A stretch of 46,851 bases of DNA from Branchiostoma floridae. Taxonomy: Eukaryota > Chordata > Leptocardii > Amphioxiformes > Branchiostomatidae. Of the stretch, positions 19,301-42,109 are shown piece by piece. The notes beneath the pieces were generated by a model. It was not told the origin of the DNA. It saw nothing but the letters and a program-made list of their open reading frames with translations, and made no database searches. Within the stretch, counting starts at the first letter, position 1; every line of letters starts with the position of its first letter. The stretch spans positions 13,054,179-13,101,029 of the forward strand of contig NC_049983.1 of NCBI RefSeq assembly GCF_000003815.2, read 5' to 3'. A program made the translations under genes and the position numbers.

Positions 19301-22300
19301 ACCTGCCAATAAAGGGCATAAAACAGGACTGTGGTTGGTATCATGGAGCGTAACCACCTCCCCACTGAGTTGATAATTGGATCCCCCACTGTTACATGCT
19401 GATTTGCTTTCAAGATACAAGATGTAACCTTGGCAATTTCTTAATTATAGCAAGTGGTATCTGACTGACTACAAATCATGCTGTCTTCTTTAATACATTC
19501 AGGTACTGTACAGTTGAAGTTTTATAAATACTTCACTGCCACAAGTAGTCTACTACTATCGGCATCTTGTTTTGTCAGCAACTGGGGATAAGCAGAGCCT
19601 CAAACTTGTGGCTAACATTGCTGTCTTAAAAGTCTGAGCGAACACAGAACATTTCCATCAGTTGCAAAAGGAAAGAGTAACTGTTACCATAACACTACAG
19701 TATTAACACGGGCTTCTTGGAACAACAGCCACAACCAACTATGTGCAAATGCAGCAGTCTGAATGTTTTATCCATCGAGATTCTGAGAACATGACCATCA
19801 AGATGTTGGTTTGATATGCAACAGGATCCAGTAAAACACAGGATACTTCCTTGGGACAAGACTCAAGAGCATGTCTGCTCAGGTAAGAGCTAAGCTGCTT
19901 TGACCATAACACTTTAGCTTCCTGAATAAACAACAGTGATGTACAAGATCAAAGGAAGCATTGATGTGAAAATGACTCCATCAGACATGGCCTTGATGGT
20001 GGTATAAATCGAACACCATTTTGCATATAAGTAGCTTCTACAGATGTAAATTCTATGGTACTTTCAGTGTTCTTGCTTCTGACCTCACTCCAGGGCATCT
20101 TATATGTTATCTAAGCATGCTTCAGATTGGTGGAGAAGGGTGCAACAATTTTGCTTCTGTGAAGCTGAGTTTGATACAGTATAGATTTGAGACTCTAAAC
20201 AAAGTTACAGATTTGAGGTAGAAAGGAAATTCTGCCCATTTGGAAGTGCCTCTTCCAGCTGACACACACAATAACAAGAATGACCAGTTATCTGTAGCAA
20301 CTTACTGTGCATATTGTGCAGTCAAACAACTTTACCCCTAGGACAAAAGGCAACTACTGGTATCTTAAGTTTCATCTCTGCAAGATGAAAACAATCCTTT
20401 GTCTGTGAGAAGCCTTTCCTGTGAGATAGAGCTGGTTACCTGTTCAGAGACACAGAGAGTAGATGTAGAGTGCTGATAGTACCAGTGGGAGAGGTAGTAA
20501 ACAGTGTCCTTTGGTGTTGCCAGAAAGTCAGGTACTTCTTCGATCTTATCTAAAACGTACCATCTCTGTAAAGTATGTTGTCCAGCTCGCTGTTATGATA
20601 AGGTCAAACAAAATCCTGAGGGATTGACTGCATCCTTCATCAACCTTTGAAGAAGATAGATGTTAGTATTAGATGACAGTAATAAAAGTGAAGACACTGA
20701 TGATAATAACATCCAGTCTAATGGCCAACTGGCAGTAGGCCTTTGAAAAAGTTGAAGATGGCTTGATGAAACAGAAGACGAATTATGATAATGAGTACTT
20801 TGAGAGATTGTCAAATAGGAAATAGACACTTGGTAAGATGAAAGACCTTAAGATTGGGCAATGTAGATGATTCACATTTTGTTCATATTGCCAGTTTTAT
20901 ACCCCCCAGGTATATTTCCGTCCACAAGAAAAATGGTCTAATCTTTATTCAGATCAGGTGATGAAGACTACATTGCTGCAGCAGTACATCTTTTATAGGA
21001 CCTTGAATTTTGCTATAAACGTTCAGTCTATCTTCAGATCGCTCTCGCTGCCTGCATATGGAAATAAAGTTTCCCCGCAGGTCTGACTGTAAGTATAACC
21101 ATTTGTAAGTGTTAGGCACCCTCCTGGTGGATTATGGAGTGTTGCGGCAGTGTGAGCTTTCCTTGGTGCTGAACCTACGATTGATGGCGTCATAAGGTAC
21201 TCGGGTGTTGGCAAAGTGACTTCAAAGTCAGGATAAAGACAAGATGGAGAGCACCTCACAAGGTACATCAGAGAAGAAACTTCATCATCTGTCAGTCAAG
21301 TCTTTTTATATCATCAGGTATGAATATTTCAGTGCAGGTGTGAAGAGGTGTTTGTGTTAAGAGGCCTTGCCAGGCTCCTTTCATTATCGTTCGCTTTGAT
21401 GACTGAGAAGAATGATGCTGGCAGTAATTATTTTGCTAACCCAAGGCATTTGTTACTAGTAGCAGTTTTAACTCAATAATCATTCATACTCATGACTCTC
21501 TGAATATAGAGTATGGGTATTGACAAAGTTGACTAGGCATTGCACGGTTTGTACCTTAGGATAAAATTAGAAAACTTTTGATGTATTTTCTTCATATTGT
21601 GCACAGAGAAGTGTAAAAGAGTGCATTTCATATAGCCCAGTGTATACATTTCTTTTTACAAACAAATTTGAAAGCCCTTGGTCCTTCTACATGTACATGT
21701 TAAAACTTGGTTGATGTTGATGCTATTAGAAGAAGACAGTAAGAATAAGTGCAGGGACAAGATGGCAAGTAAAGAGATAAATAGTTATTGGACTGTCTAG
21801 CAATATTTAGCAAGATAGTGCTATAAAACGAAAGAGGGATGGGGCAGTCCTAGAACTATCAAGTATCATCTACCTGCCTACCTTATCTTTAGGTTGTTGA
21901 CCTTGTTGATTGGATGGTCCATAAGTTATTCCTCAGTAATTTTGTAATTTGTAACCTTAAGAAGAATATTTTATGTCTTTATTGGTGTCCTTACTGGTGT
22001 ATTTATACATACATGTAGAGTTTAGCTGCCTGAAGCATTTATTAGTATCAGTTCTCTAATCAGATAGATAATTTATACCCCAGTATTGAGGGAAGAGACA
22101 GCTTTTATTACCAATGATAGAAATACTGCTGAAAGTTACACGGTTTTATTGCTTCGTATTAGCGAGGTAGCAGTTCCCACGGTAGATGGATAACTACTGT
22201 CATAAATTCCTGCCGACAGTGACTTTGAACTTGCCTTTCCTCCATGGCATATTGCTATGATTCACAACTAAGCTGTGCCAAAGGCATTTCTCAACATCAG

Positions 22301-24885
22301 ATAGTGTGCTTTTAGAGATCGGTTTTCAAGCTTTAGAAGATGTGGTGATTTATGTGTGCTCTCCTCGTGCTCTTCGCTGCCTGAGGGCTCACACGAGAGC
22401 CGCTTCTGTTCGTTTTATGGGAAGTAGATGTTAGTGTAAGGTACAGATTACAAGTTGGAAGATTTGTACAGCGACAAAGAATTTTGTCATTTTTTTCAAG
22501 AGTACGGGCAGGTCAACATCCCTTGAATTTTTCCCCAAAATAACTTTCTGTGTATTTCATGTTACTTCACAATATCCATATTGATGACTATAGGGATAGA
22601 GGTGCATAAAACCGATCCATCGACATTGTAATGTGTATTCTCCACTGAAGCAATAGAATTATTCAAGGAACAGAATTTACCTGGGAACTTTCTCCTGAAA
22701 GCTTTGACCACTCACCACATTTCGTGGAGGATATTCAATTTGTTGAGATGATAATGTGTCGTTACTGAGGCAGCCGTCCCCTCCCAATAACTTCTGGTTA
22801 TTCAACTTCTCCAAACACGATCACCGCGCGCTAGTACTTGGACTCCAGCACCTCGTAATGGTGCATCAATTTTACGTCATGTGGTACCATCTTGTCTAAT
22901 GGTGCAGAAGGGAAGGGGATGGATCGGACGTGCGCTCCACAACAACCAGCGTCTTGGACCTTGGAAGTGGACCTTAGAGTCTTGGCTGCTTTGTACTGCA
23001 CCTACCACCCATCTGTACTTCATAATCAGGGCTGTCTATCTACAGTTGCCTTCTTTGTGCCTCAGGCTGTTTGATGACACTACAAAGTTGTTTTAAAACG
23101 GAAGATTTTTCTCAGATGGACAGTACTTCTGCCTGAGTGGAGGGGATGTGTTTGCATTGTCTATTCCACAGGGTAGGATCTGTTACATTTTTATTCATCT
23201 TTCCTCGTAATTGGCAAAGTATTTCACCGGCGTGCATTTGCCACGGTTGTAACGATTCTCCGTACAGTGTTATTAGAAGAGTACCAGTAGATTGTCAATA
23301 CCATTGAGTGTTTTTTTAATCTCATCTCGTTCACCTTCCCATTCTTTCATGTACAATCTATTTTCCCTTTTCCACTGTGTGCTGTTAATGGCTTGCAGTC
23401 AAGTGTGGTTTTAATGGACTAATGCTAAACTAGAATAATTTTTTTTCCGTAGGTGTCTGGCAGGTATGTAGAAATACAGGTTTTAGTGTACCTCAGGTCT
23501 AGATAATGACACGTTTAGGGCTCCCCTGTAACCAAGACAGATTCAGATAACCTTTGCTTCACCCTTTCCCAGGCACATCACTTCCAGCTGAATTGCTCAT
23601 GTGGTCATATGGGTCACCTCCTCGATTGATTCTTCATCCTTCAGCAGATGACAAATGGGGAAGAAAATGAGGCCAAATTAAGCCTTCGCACTCCATGCTT
23701 TTATACCAGGCCAGGTGGATATGTGATGTATGTGTAGCAGAGACACCTGTTGGTTATGGGTTGTACTGCATCTGCCTATGTCTCATGCATTTGGCGCTGT
23801 CCAGATTGACAAATGGCTACATGTGCATTATGAGGGGGGTGGGGCCATCTTCATGTTTTACTAAAAATTCAATATGTCACAATCGACTTACATTAAGGCA
23901 CACGCACTGAAGTAGAGATACAAGTTTATTACAAGATACAGTTGTAAAGTAGAATTCCACATGATTATTTTGAGAAAGACCTTACAAGGTTTCATACTCT
24001 GAGCTTAATCTTTTAAGTAGCTAGGTTGAAAAATACTTAATGCACATGCACCAGTGATAAAATCAATTTCACCCTATGTTAAGTACTTATATGGTGAAGG
24101 AGGCAGATGTTGTTTCTGACAAATATACTGGTTCACCCCAACTTGAGCCATTGAACTTGAAGTATGGCATACAATAACAGCTGAGCTATTGGTTCAATGG
24201 ATAAATATGTATATGGATCACAGTTATGATTAGTTCCAGTTTTAGTCTTACCTGTGCATATAATTGGTAGAGCTGCAGTTTTTCATCAAGGTTGGCCATG
24301 AACCACCAATCTTGCGCAGAGAAGCCTGGGAGATGCACACGCACCTCATACATTTTATGTCTGTTATCTTCTTCACAACCGAAGCCTTTTGTGTAGAAAA
24401 TTGGACAGGTTATGAGAAGAAAAGCCTGGACCAGTCATTGTTCCTCTGAGCCCTTCGCCAAGGGAAACCAGGGTCATTAGTTCAGTTCAACAATGCCACA
24501 GACTGGCCCACGCGTCAAACAGCGTTTGTCTGGACTTTGTATTCCGTACTTCAGCATTCTGAAAGGTTGTCAGGTAGAGAGTGTACGGTAGAGCAGGAGT
24601 ACGGTATGCAGACAAGGTCAGGACGCTGTAAGGCTCGCCATGAGTGAGACTGGGATCGTTACGGTTTCATTTTAGGAATACAGTATACACGACAAGGTAT
24701 GGTTTACTTTCTTACTCACAGTTGGCTATTTAGTTTGACTTTAATCTTTTTATATCACCTTTCTCAGTGGTTTTTGCCAGCACACAGATCAGGCTTGTTG
24801 TAGTTGCCGTGTCATACAAATGTTTAGTATGATCATACAAGTGTATTACTCATTATAGACACATATATGTTACATATAATGGATG
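16378..24885 (+). other. MAGI intron 1, middle segment
   Basis: Mostly AT-rich intron. It includes a short CT repeat near 18990-19005, a CRE-like TTACGTCA near 22874, and TACATGTA palindromes (about 21690, 22009). No exon with matching phase and both splice sites, RNA gene or complete mobile element was recognised. Confidence 0.5.
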
Positions 24886-24908
24886 AACATCATCATCATC
24901 ATCATATA
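24886..24908 (+). repeat. CAT trinucleotide microsatellite
   Basis: About seven CAT units in the MAGI intron. Confidence 0.9.
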
Positions 24909-27900
24909 GGTTTTTACATTGCAGAGTAAAAGGTCCTTTAGTATAGTTAACCATAAATTAAAAAGCACCTTGCAAAGGCTATGTGATTGTTACAAAAATA
25001 CAAACTGATTAGGATAAGATTTGTACCTTTGAATAACTATTAGTATTTAACAGTCTTGTACATAAGTCTCAATTCTGTAAACATGTTTAATAAGATCATT
25101 GGTTTGATGTGAAACTTTAGTGAGGGAATTTATAAAAAACAACAGTGAACTTTGGTCCACCCATGGAACATGTTTAATAACAGTGTGTTGAGCAGTACTT
25201 AGTCACCATCAATGACCCATCAGGACACAGTGTGAAGCTTTACATGTCAAATCAGTTTACCTGTGCTACACAAAGGATACAGATTAACAAAGGTGCGGAG
25301 ACGGTTATCGTGCAGGTGAGACCCCTTTTAATTGTAAGATGGTTAGATGGGTTTGAAGTAGCACTGCATTGTGTGATAACGCTCCTAGGTTAGATATGTA
25401 CAGTATAAGAAGCACAAGAGCAAATACTGGGTGTCAGGACAGAATGGAATTTGTTCTTTGTATCTGAACTTTAGACATGCATTACAAACTACAATAACAA
25501 GAATTTCTGTTATTTACAATAGTGCAGAAGTGTCTTTCATCGTAAGAAGATCCTGGATTTCCATGCAGATCCCATAGTGTTATTTGTAGTTCCATAAAAT
25601 AACATATATTTTTCCAGTCTTTTGGGGTATTCAGTGATACTTTGAAGGAATGCTTTACACTGTTTACATCCTGTTCTAACAAGGTGTGCCGTGTATTAGA
25701 TGTCATTTCCACATTCTTTTGGATGGCTCATTGTTTTCTTATGGTTGGTCGATGTTTGCACATGTAAGTTTCTCCTGGTAGGACAAAGACAAAGTTATTT
25801 CAGTGACTCGTGATATGTTTATGCATTACTGTAAAGGGCGTCTCTTAAAAAGTTCAAAATTAAACTCGTAAAAAGTATTATATAGCATAGTTTGTGAATG
25901 CAGTGTCTATGTTTAGAAATGTAGAAACTTGTAGATCTATTAGTAAGCCTGAAATGGTATTTTCAAAATCCCCTAACACACCCTTTCCACCAGCAGGCAA
26001 CCCGATCAGGGTAGTAGACGTGATCATATTTATTCAACACCTCAACAATGGAAAGGTAGGTTCGGTTAGAGTTGGGATGTATGGTGTCATTGTTTTGTAG
26101 GCTACAGACAATCCATAAGAAATTTTGAAACGTTACGACATTTTTGAAGACGTTTGCAGCATTGTTTATTATGTATCTGTAGGACGAAAGGTTGCATGAC
26201 TCAGCTTGTGTATATAGCATACTGTTGGCTTGCCTGTATTTGTGTAACAATAGGAGGCTATACAGTGAGTGGTGGGCAGTGTCATGGCTCAGGTCTTGTA
26301 CCATACACAGTGCTGCAGCTGTACAAAGTTGTTATCCATGCAGGGCATTTCATCTTGTCTTTTGCACAGCTGCAGGTTATCATGAAAAAAGCACTTCTTG
26401 TCCTGAATGCCTGATAGACAAGACTGAATGTGAGGTCTGTTCTTGTAAAAGTAACAAAGTTTGATTTGAATTTTGATTTGATTTATTCGGCTGTATAATC
26501 ATGAGAAATTTACAAAGTTAATACATGTTGTTAGGTTCTTACATTGTAGCTTATATGTATACACCTCTGCTGCTATCTTATCTCTTACAAGTCTGTGGGT
26601 TGTACCAGAGCCATTTCCTTGACTGACATATTATGTGGCCTTGTTGCAGTACTGAAGGCCAAGAGAAACATTATTTAGAATTCCTAGACATGTTTTCTAC
26701 AAGGAAACCCAGACTGCGAGAGATCGTAGCTTAGATTACTGCAAAGTTGCTGTGTATACAGATAGACATGACAACCCTAAACTATCTTGATCAACCGAAT
26801 GATGATCTATAACCAACTAGTTAGTGTGATTAACAAACTCTGCTTACCAGGAAATAGGGATGGTTACTGATGCAGAACTATGGAGGGTGATTTAGTCCAT
26901 GTACGATCCAAAATGAAGGTTTAAAAAGATGAATCTTCAGCGCTTTGTGATATGTGGAATTAGTTATACTTTTTGGCTATAAGCAGCCTAGCACTAGGAT
27001 AGTTATACTTCTGCCTCATCCATTCATCATATTAATATCCAGTGAAGTTATAAATGTTTTGTGCAGCATGCATGATTTATAACCCCTCCCAATATATGTC
27101 ACGGTGCCTGGAGATAACAGATGAATAGAAAGTGCTTATTTTTCTTCATGAAGATAATTGAAAAGCCTCACACCTGATTGAAATATCATCCATTGATTCA
27201 CATGCATACATAAACAGGCTACCTTGTGGATAATGAGATTCTATTGTGCGAGACAGGTGTGTCAGACAGGTGTGGGTTAGGTACAGATGGGGGGACCTGC
27301 CTGACGACTGACGTGAACCTGCTGGTGGCACATGTAAGGCTTTCTCCTGTGGTACTGTTGAGTGCATGAGCTAACAGCAATCCCCTTGCAATGTTTACTA
27401 AGGTACATGTAATGTTTCTGTACCAGCAAGGATTTGTTTTAGTATGTAGGAAAGTGGGCATTGGCTATAGTATAAACATTAGGTTGCTGAAATGTGACTT
27501 GAATGCTTGTTGGATAGATGATGATTTGTACATGTACATATGACATGTACATACAGTATTTCCTGGCAGAAGAAATCAGGTTGGTAAATTTTACAGGAAG
27601 TTTTTGAAGGAAAGTAGACCTACAATGTATTGAAGCACATCTGTTTACCATTGGCATTGTCTGGTGTGGGTCTAAAAATAACACCAAGGCAGAAGTGAGA
27701 GCTGTACATGGCTTTACGCCATTGTGTACTGTAGACCTGGCATATACAAACATGCTCGCTGTTGACAGTTCTGTTGTTGTTGTTGAACTGGTCCGTGCAG
27801 TTCAATGCTTTCCCAGTCTGCTAAATGTGACCACAGCTGAACCTCGTGGGACCAAACAATGTAACACGAGTAACAAATTACCTGTCTGCTGCCTGTTTAA

Positions 27901-30900
27901 TGTAAATAGCGTTAATTGTGCAAACAGGTGAAAGGATTGGTTTTCGTGTGAACACTGTGCACTCTCACTTTTTCTACACCTGACGTGCTAATGCTGTAAA
28001 GCATACAGGTTGTCCCTGTTCGTGTAGCGGGCTGCCCTGTACTTGCTGAACTCAGACTGGACTCTGTCAGTCATTAACTTTCAGGTTATGGTTACCCAGG
28101 GATGTTATCTTACCCCGGGGGACTTGTCAGAGCCCAGGTTGCTGACCTTTAGCCCTGGAACTGTTTCCTTTGTAACGGTTTCCCCTTTCCCCAGTGAAAA
28201 GGTTTGCGCCCTTTCGTCAGTTTTACCTGGATGTAAGCTCCAAAATATCAGGGACTCTTCATGAAAAAATTGCACCCTTCTCAAGGTGAGTCTTTGCATA
28301 CAGTTGTATAGAACTTTAGAAGGTTACGACTGTTTGTACAGTAACTTGTATCCGAGTACGGATATTTGAAAGGGAACATGCGTCTGCGTACAATAGAAGG
28401 TGTGGTTGAGCGGAAGTACAGCACTAAACATGAATTGTTCAGCATCAATGGTCTGGCTACTGCTGATATCTGTTACCAGCTTTGCATGGCTTCAGTTTTG
28501 TGTACATGTAGGTCACAGACTCTATATTGTTCTGCTATTCTATATGTTATATATGTAGTCTAAGCTTGTAGCATACACTTAGTATATATACTTAATTTAC
28601 ACTTGTAATTTTTACAGGTTTAATTATGTTTTGTTGATATTAGTCTGGTTGTGGTTGTAACAGAAAAGCTTTTGATACTGGGTGTTGGTGATTCTTTTTT
28701 CAATGTGGAAATAGATTTGATACAAGGTAATGTTGGGATCATACTTCTATTTGTCATTTTCGGTAGCTACTCCTGGAGTACTACAGGTAGCAGTACACAC
28801 TGGATGCTGAGGTTTATCAAAAGCATATCTTTAAATTGATACCTTGTTACCTTCATTTGAAGCCATGGCTGACCCTGCAGACTGCTACTTGAAATAAACA
28901 GGTCCTGACCTATTTCCTCTCAAGTTACCAAGACCTTCCTCCTGACCAGCCTCAGGAGATTGGAGTTGTCAATCACTCCTTCAGACTCCTCCTCCCTGTT
29001 CAGGTTATTTACATGGTATAATTAGAACCATAAACTTTGATAAAGAAAATGGTAGCTGTGGGTCTCATTAAGCCATTTATGGTGTCCCATTATCATCTTA
29101 CACATGATAGTGGACTGTATGAGGACAATGATATAAGTAATGTCCTGTGTAGACCCTCTGGATAACTGTTTCTATGGCTTTTTTTTGGCAGTTTGTAATG
29201 TATTCTAATTGCACACATGTTCTTGTATAGCCCAACTTAATCAGTATGCCAACCCATACAGAATTGACTAATTGGGTGAGAACGTGGACCCCCCCCCCAA
29301 AAAAAAACCTTTTTTTCTAATCAAATTGGTTTAAATGGAATGAAGCAGTAGCAACAGATGAAGGTCCAGCCGTATATCTATCGGTGTGTCAACTGTGTCC
29401 TAGTAAATTTGACAGCATCTGTTTTCCTTGACAGCGTCCAAGGCGTGGGAAACTGGGGTAGCTGGAATGTTGGACACCCTGAAACCTCTGGCCACCTAGC
29501 TGGATAATTGTAGCACGCAGGCCTGGCTAAATTTTCTTACACAATTTACAATTACATAATTGGTACCTACCTGGATCAATTTGTCATACTTAGGGGATTT
29601 GAAGTGGTTTCTTTTATTGCTAGATCTTTCACACTGCTAGAAGAATCTTAATCTTTTATCTTTAATCATACACGGCAAAATCAAGTTTTAATACCAGTAT
29701 TTCCAGTAGTGCTATTATAGTTCTAAGAATACAGACAAATCAATCGATGACACATTTCTGCCTACGAATGGCCTTCTGGCCTCCCCTGTGCTCTAAAAGG
29801 TTTGCTCCCTTTTCAGGCATTGTTAATATGATCGCCTCGTCCAATTATGTGAGTTGAGCGATCCCGTTTGGTAATTGTCAGAGACAGCGGGACATACATC
29901 ACATCACTGTGGCTTGTCCTGCACCAGTTTCAATGCTATGAAAATCTGTCTGCTTTGTTCCCATGTAGGGAATAGTTGTCCCCCCAGGCAGTCCTGTCAA
30001 GGCTGGTTGTTTATGGGTCTAGTGGAACATGAATGTCATTGTATGTAAGTCAAACCACAGATTGCAGTGTCCCAAATGGACAGTAGTTATGGGAGTAATA
30101 TCAATATGACCCATTTTATTGGTAGCAATAACATTTATCATCAGCAAAACCTGAGGGATTGAAATAGAAGAAGCTATTTTTTTCTCTATAGCATTTGATT
30201 GGATTGCATACAAAATGAATGTGTTTTTTTGTCATAAAAATGGGACATACAGGTTTTAAGTGCTTCCTGTGGTTGATGCTTGGTAGACTTTATTTTATAG
30301 TATTTGAGGCATTAAAGCTTTTACTGGTATTAGCCCAGAGAAAAAACACACCTGTCCCTTATGCAATAGTTTGAATGTCAGTGAGCAAGTCGATCTGCCA
30401 CTGGGAATTAACATGATTTCATACCTGAATCACTAAGGTGAAACTCATCTGACCTAGGCAAAGAATATTACATGGTGCTGTAATTACATATATATGTAAA
30501 TTGCTCCATATTTCTCGCACTGTTCTGTATAAGATTTGATGATGCACTGAGGGGCCTGTGACCTTCACGTGTGTGTTGAGGCATATAAAGTGGCAATTTC
30601 CATGGCAACTGGATAGGATTAGAACAGACTTGTATCTTCTGCATATCCTGACATTTCACTGCCAAGGTCAGAGAATGGATTTGCACAGCTTGACCGAGGC
30701 AATTAAACGGGGGCACCCCTGGCGTCTGCCGCTTTCCCAGGCCAGTTATCTGGGAGATGTACATTCGTGCTGGGAGTGGGAAAACCAATAATCTAACTGA
30801 AGCTGTGCTCATTGCATTGGGAGGAGGTCAATAGCACAGGGATAATATTTCCTGTCGGGAGTGTTTGAACTTGAATTGAGACACAGTTTTGACTGCTTGG

Positions 30901-32640
30901 CAGTTTTGACATTTTTTTTTGTACAGGAAATGGATAAATACTTTTTGCTTTATGTATTATTAAACAGGTACCACATGTATATTTGTTAATGATAATTCTA
31001 GCTGAATGTCCTACATATTCTAAGAGCTTATCATGTATGATATGTACCTGTTGCATGACATGGTGCGATATTGTGTAGGGCAAAGTGCATTCCACCTAAT
31101 TGCATTGTGGACAAAGCATCAAAGGTTATGTAAATTGAATTCCCATCAGGAAGCTATTTGTATTTCTAACCCAATTCCACTTACTGTACAGATTTTGTGT
31201 TTTCACAGCCTATAATTTCATTTCGAAAGTAGATCACAGGCGAGTATAGAAGATGGCAAGTACAGTGTGTCAACTTACAGCAAGGAGGCTAAAAAAGCAT
31301 CCTACACAAATAAACAAATTTCTCTAAGACATAACCCACAAACAGTTTTCGCCTAAGCATACTCCCCATATACATGATATATAGTGTATAACCATTAAGT
31401 ATAACGGTAACTAGAAACGCTGAAGAAGAGTGATGGATGTCACTCGAAACTTGTACATTCAGGTAATGAAAAATGAAATGAGAAAACATGCAGGTTACAG
31501 TGTGTATATTGAGTCAGTACCATATCTGGGGCAGATTTCCTCTATTTGGCTACCTGCAGTTCTGTTACCTCTTGCCAGGTGGCCGGCATGCTTATCAAAA
31601 TGCCACAGGGACATCATATTCATACCTATATTCCAATGATCTGAATTGCACTGGGAGATTGTAACAATATGTGGTGCTTGGATTCAAGTTACAGTTGCTG
31701 GTGATTTTTTTTTTCACACAGACTTTATCCCAGGTATATTTACTGTTGTACGCCACGCAATCTACTAAGCTTTGTTCTAGGTATATTGGATATTTTGAGT
31801 CTAGGTGAACTAACATACCCACAAACTAATGGGAACATCAGGTTATCCCAGTCAGAAAAGCTTAGCTTACTGTATAGTCACTTGATATTGTACATTTATC
31901 AGATTCTTTCCTCAAAGCACTTGAAGCTGATGAAATTTTACAAATTGTTAAAATTTATAATATATACAACACAGAGAAATGATTTCATGTAGCCTGCCAG
32001 ACTTTTTGTAACACTTCTAATTACTACCACATCCCCATGTAAACTACTGAAATCCACCATAACTGTAACAAATGGCCTGTCAAAGTTGATGAGTTGGGAT
32101 AAATTGATTAGTCCCAATTACCATATAGACTGCAATATTCTCAGCTACCAATGGTTAGGAGTCCAGAAAGCAATGATTAGAATTCTGACATTGTAACAGA
32201 AGGATTCAAAGAATTTCAGACTATTTTAATTTTTCCATGCTGCCAGCAAATGGCAGTCTTTGAGTACTGGTATCACACTAGTGAAGATTTACAGGATTAA
32301 ATGTACATTCCATAAAGATATTAAGTTAGAACAATGTCAGTATGCTTCCAGTTGGATTTACATAAAGTGACATCCTTGATAAACCGTTTATTCCTTTGCC
32401 ACACTTTGTTCACAGACCTCCTGTAAGTCATCCCCCTGTTCTGTGAAATTGGGTCAGAACCTTGATATTTAGGAAGTCTTTCATCCTGCATGTGGATGTC
32501 AGCAATACAGGTGGTTGCAGGTATCAGTATGGTTCTTATATCCTGTCAACCCTCCACGACAAATCTGATTTAATGGTATGGCGAAACCTATCTGAGTATC
32601 CCAGCAACAAAGTAAGGTAACACTGCTCCAACCAAGTTGT
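24909..32640 (+). other. MAGI intron 1, third segment
   Basis: AT-rich. GTACATGTAC palindromes cluster at about 27529-27550. A C-run/A-run lies near 29289-29307. A minimal ATG-to-donor segment with phase 1 is at 28261-28285 (see findings). Otherwise no supported feature. Confidence 0.45.
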
Positions 32641-32657
32641 TGTAGAGCTTCCATAGT

Positions 32658-32904
32658 ATGGTGGTGCTCTCAAAGATGGAGCCCTTGTGCCTTCCCGCGT
32701 TTGTGTTTGATCCGCTCCAAACTGGGGAGTTGGGAAAGTTGGAGTGCCTGCGTCGGTCCCCGTCTCCCTGTGCTCAGCGGATCCGCAGGAGGAGGCTGCG
32801 TAATTACGACCTGCACAGGTTTAACTCCGCAGGCTTCCCCTCCCGCTCTCACACAGTCTGCTTCTGGGAACTGGAATACTTCCTGGAAATCCACCATCAC
32901 AGGG
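32658..32904 (+). CDS. Candidate alternative first exon of MAGI (intron 1)
   Basis: A GC-rich, CpG-containing open segment in AT-rich surroundings: ATG at 32658 (second ATG 32676, context AAAGATGG), 82 codons, then a strong donor, AGGG|GTGAGT, in phase 1, the phase needed to splice to MAGI exon 2 at 36636. An in-frame TAG at 32643 closes the frame upstream, as expected for a first exon. The product is basic (RIRRRRLR at residues 41-48) and ends with aromatic FWELEYFLEIHH. If used, it would replace PDZ0. No known domain. It could instead be the first exon of a separate nested gene. Confidence 0.45.
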
Positions 32905-33017
32905 GTGAGTGGTTAGTTCTGCCTGATTACAATCAATTGGAGGACATCCTCAGTACACAGAGATTAGTTCTGCCTTCTTCTGTCCACAAAAGAAGTCCCA
33001 ATCACCCTTATTGGTAG

Positions 33018-41460
<8,443 letters not shown>

Positions 41461-41616
41461 TAACATGCCACTATTTACCCATTACTCTGCAGCCTTTGGG
41501 AGAAGGCAGTACCTGTAGCGCTTGCTGATGAGAGGCTCTTGTTATCACGGTTGGCAAGATTGCCTGGGCTGACGCTGTACAACCCTCACCGCTCTTATCT
41601 ACTAAGAGGATTTAAA

Positions 41617-42109
41617 ATGTTCTCCAGCACTACCAGCAGTCGCTCCTACACCCGTTCTCCAAAGTTGTCGAGGCGTGCTTCCCTCCATACTGATGGTAGT
41701 CAGCGGCGGCAGTCCTCAGGAAAATGGGACGATCTGTGGGACCAGTCATCGTCTGGGCTGCATGTGCCACAGGAGACCTGGGATGGAGGGAACCAGCCAC
41801 CATGGGCAAGCCTGGCCCTGTCAGAGCTTTACAAGACCTCACCAAAGCCTAAGGCAGAAAAGAAGAAGAACTTCAAGAAGAAGAAACATCTACCCAAATC
41901 CTCAAAATCATCTCCCAAATTCTCTCCCATCAAGAAACTGAGAGACATCTTCTGCAGAAAGGAAAGTCCTAAAGCAGGACGCCCTTTGGGACATGAGGAA
42001 GAGGTGAAACTGGTAGGGATTTTGAAGACCAAACCTTCTACAGCCCAGCTGACAACAGGACAAGCCACAGAACACAAACAGGAGGAGGCTGAGGAAAACA
42101 AACCAACAG
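41617..42109 (+). CDS. Candidate alternative first exon of MAGI (intron 2), Ser/Arg- and Lys-rich N terminus
   Basis: The longest unexplained open segment in the MAGI introns. The frame is open from 41464; the first in-frame ATG is at 41617 (TTTAAAATGTTC), and a donor ACAG|GTAAAG follows at 42110 after 164 codons plus one base, phase 1. That phase splices correctly to MAGI exon 3 (46363). The predicted N terminus is Ser/Arg-rich with two basophilic-kinase-like motifs (RRAS at residues 19-22, RRQS at 30-33), a Trp-rich patch (KWDDLWDQ), a Lys-rich stretch (KAEKKKNFKKKKHLPK, about 79-94) and an acidic end. It has no recognisable folded domain. Such a form would lack PDZ0 and exon 2. It may instead belong to a separate nested gene. 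Confidence 0.55.

Noticed and set aside
23026-23041. Second CAGGGCTGTCT end suggesting another copy of the 16178 MITE
   Set aside because: No matching inverted end was found nearby, so it cannot be bounded as an element.
25894-26055. ATG-to-donor segment (GGAAAG|GTAGGT) in intron 1
   Set aside because: It ends in phase 0, incompatible with MAGI exon 2.
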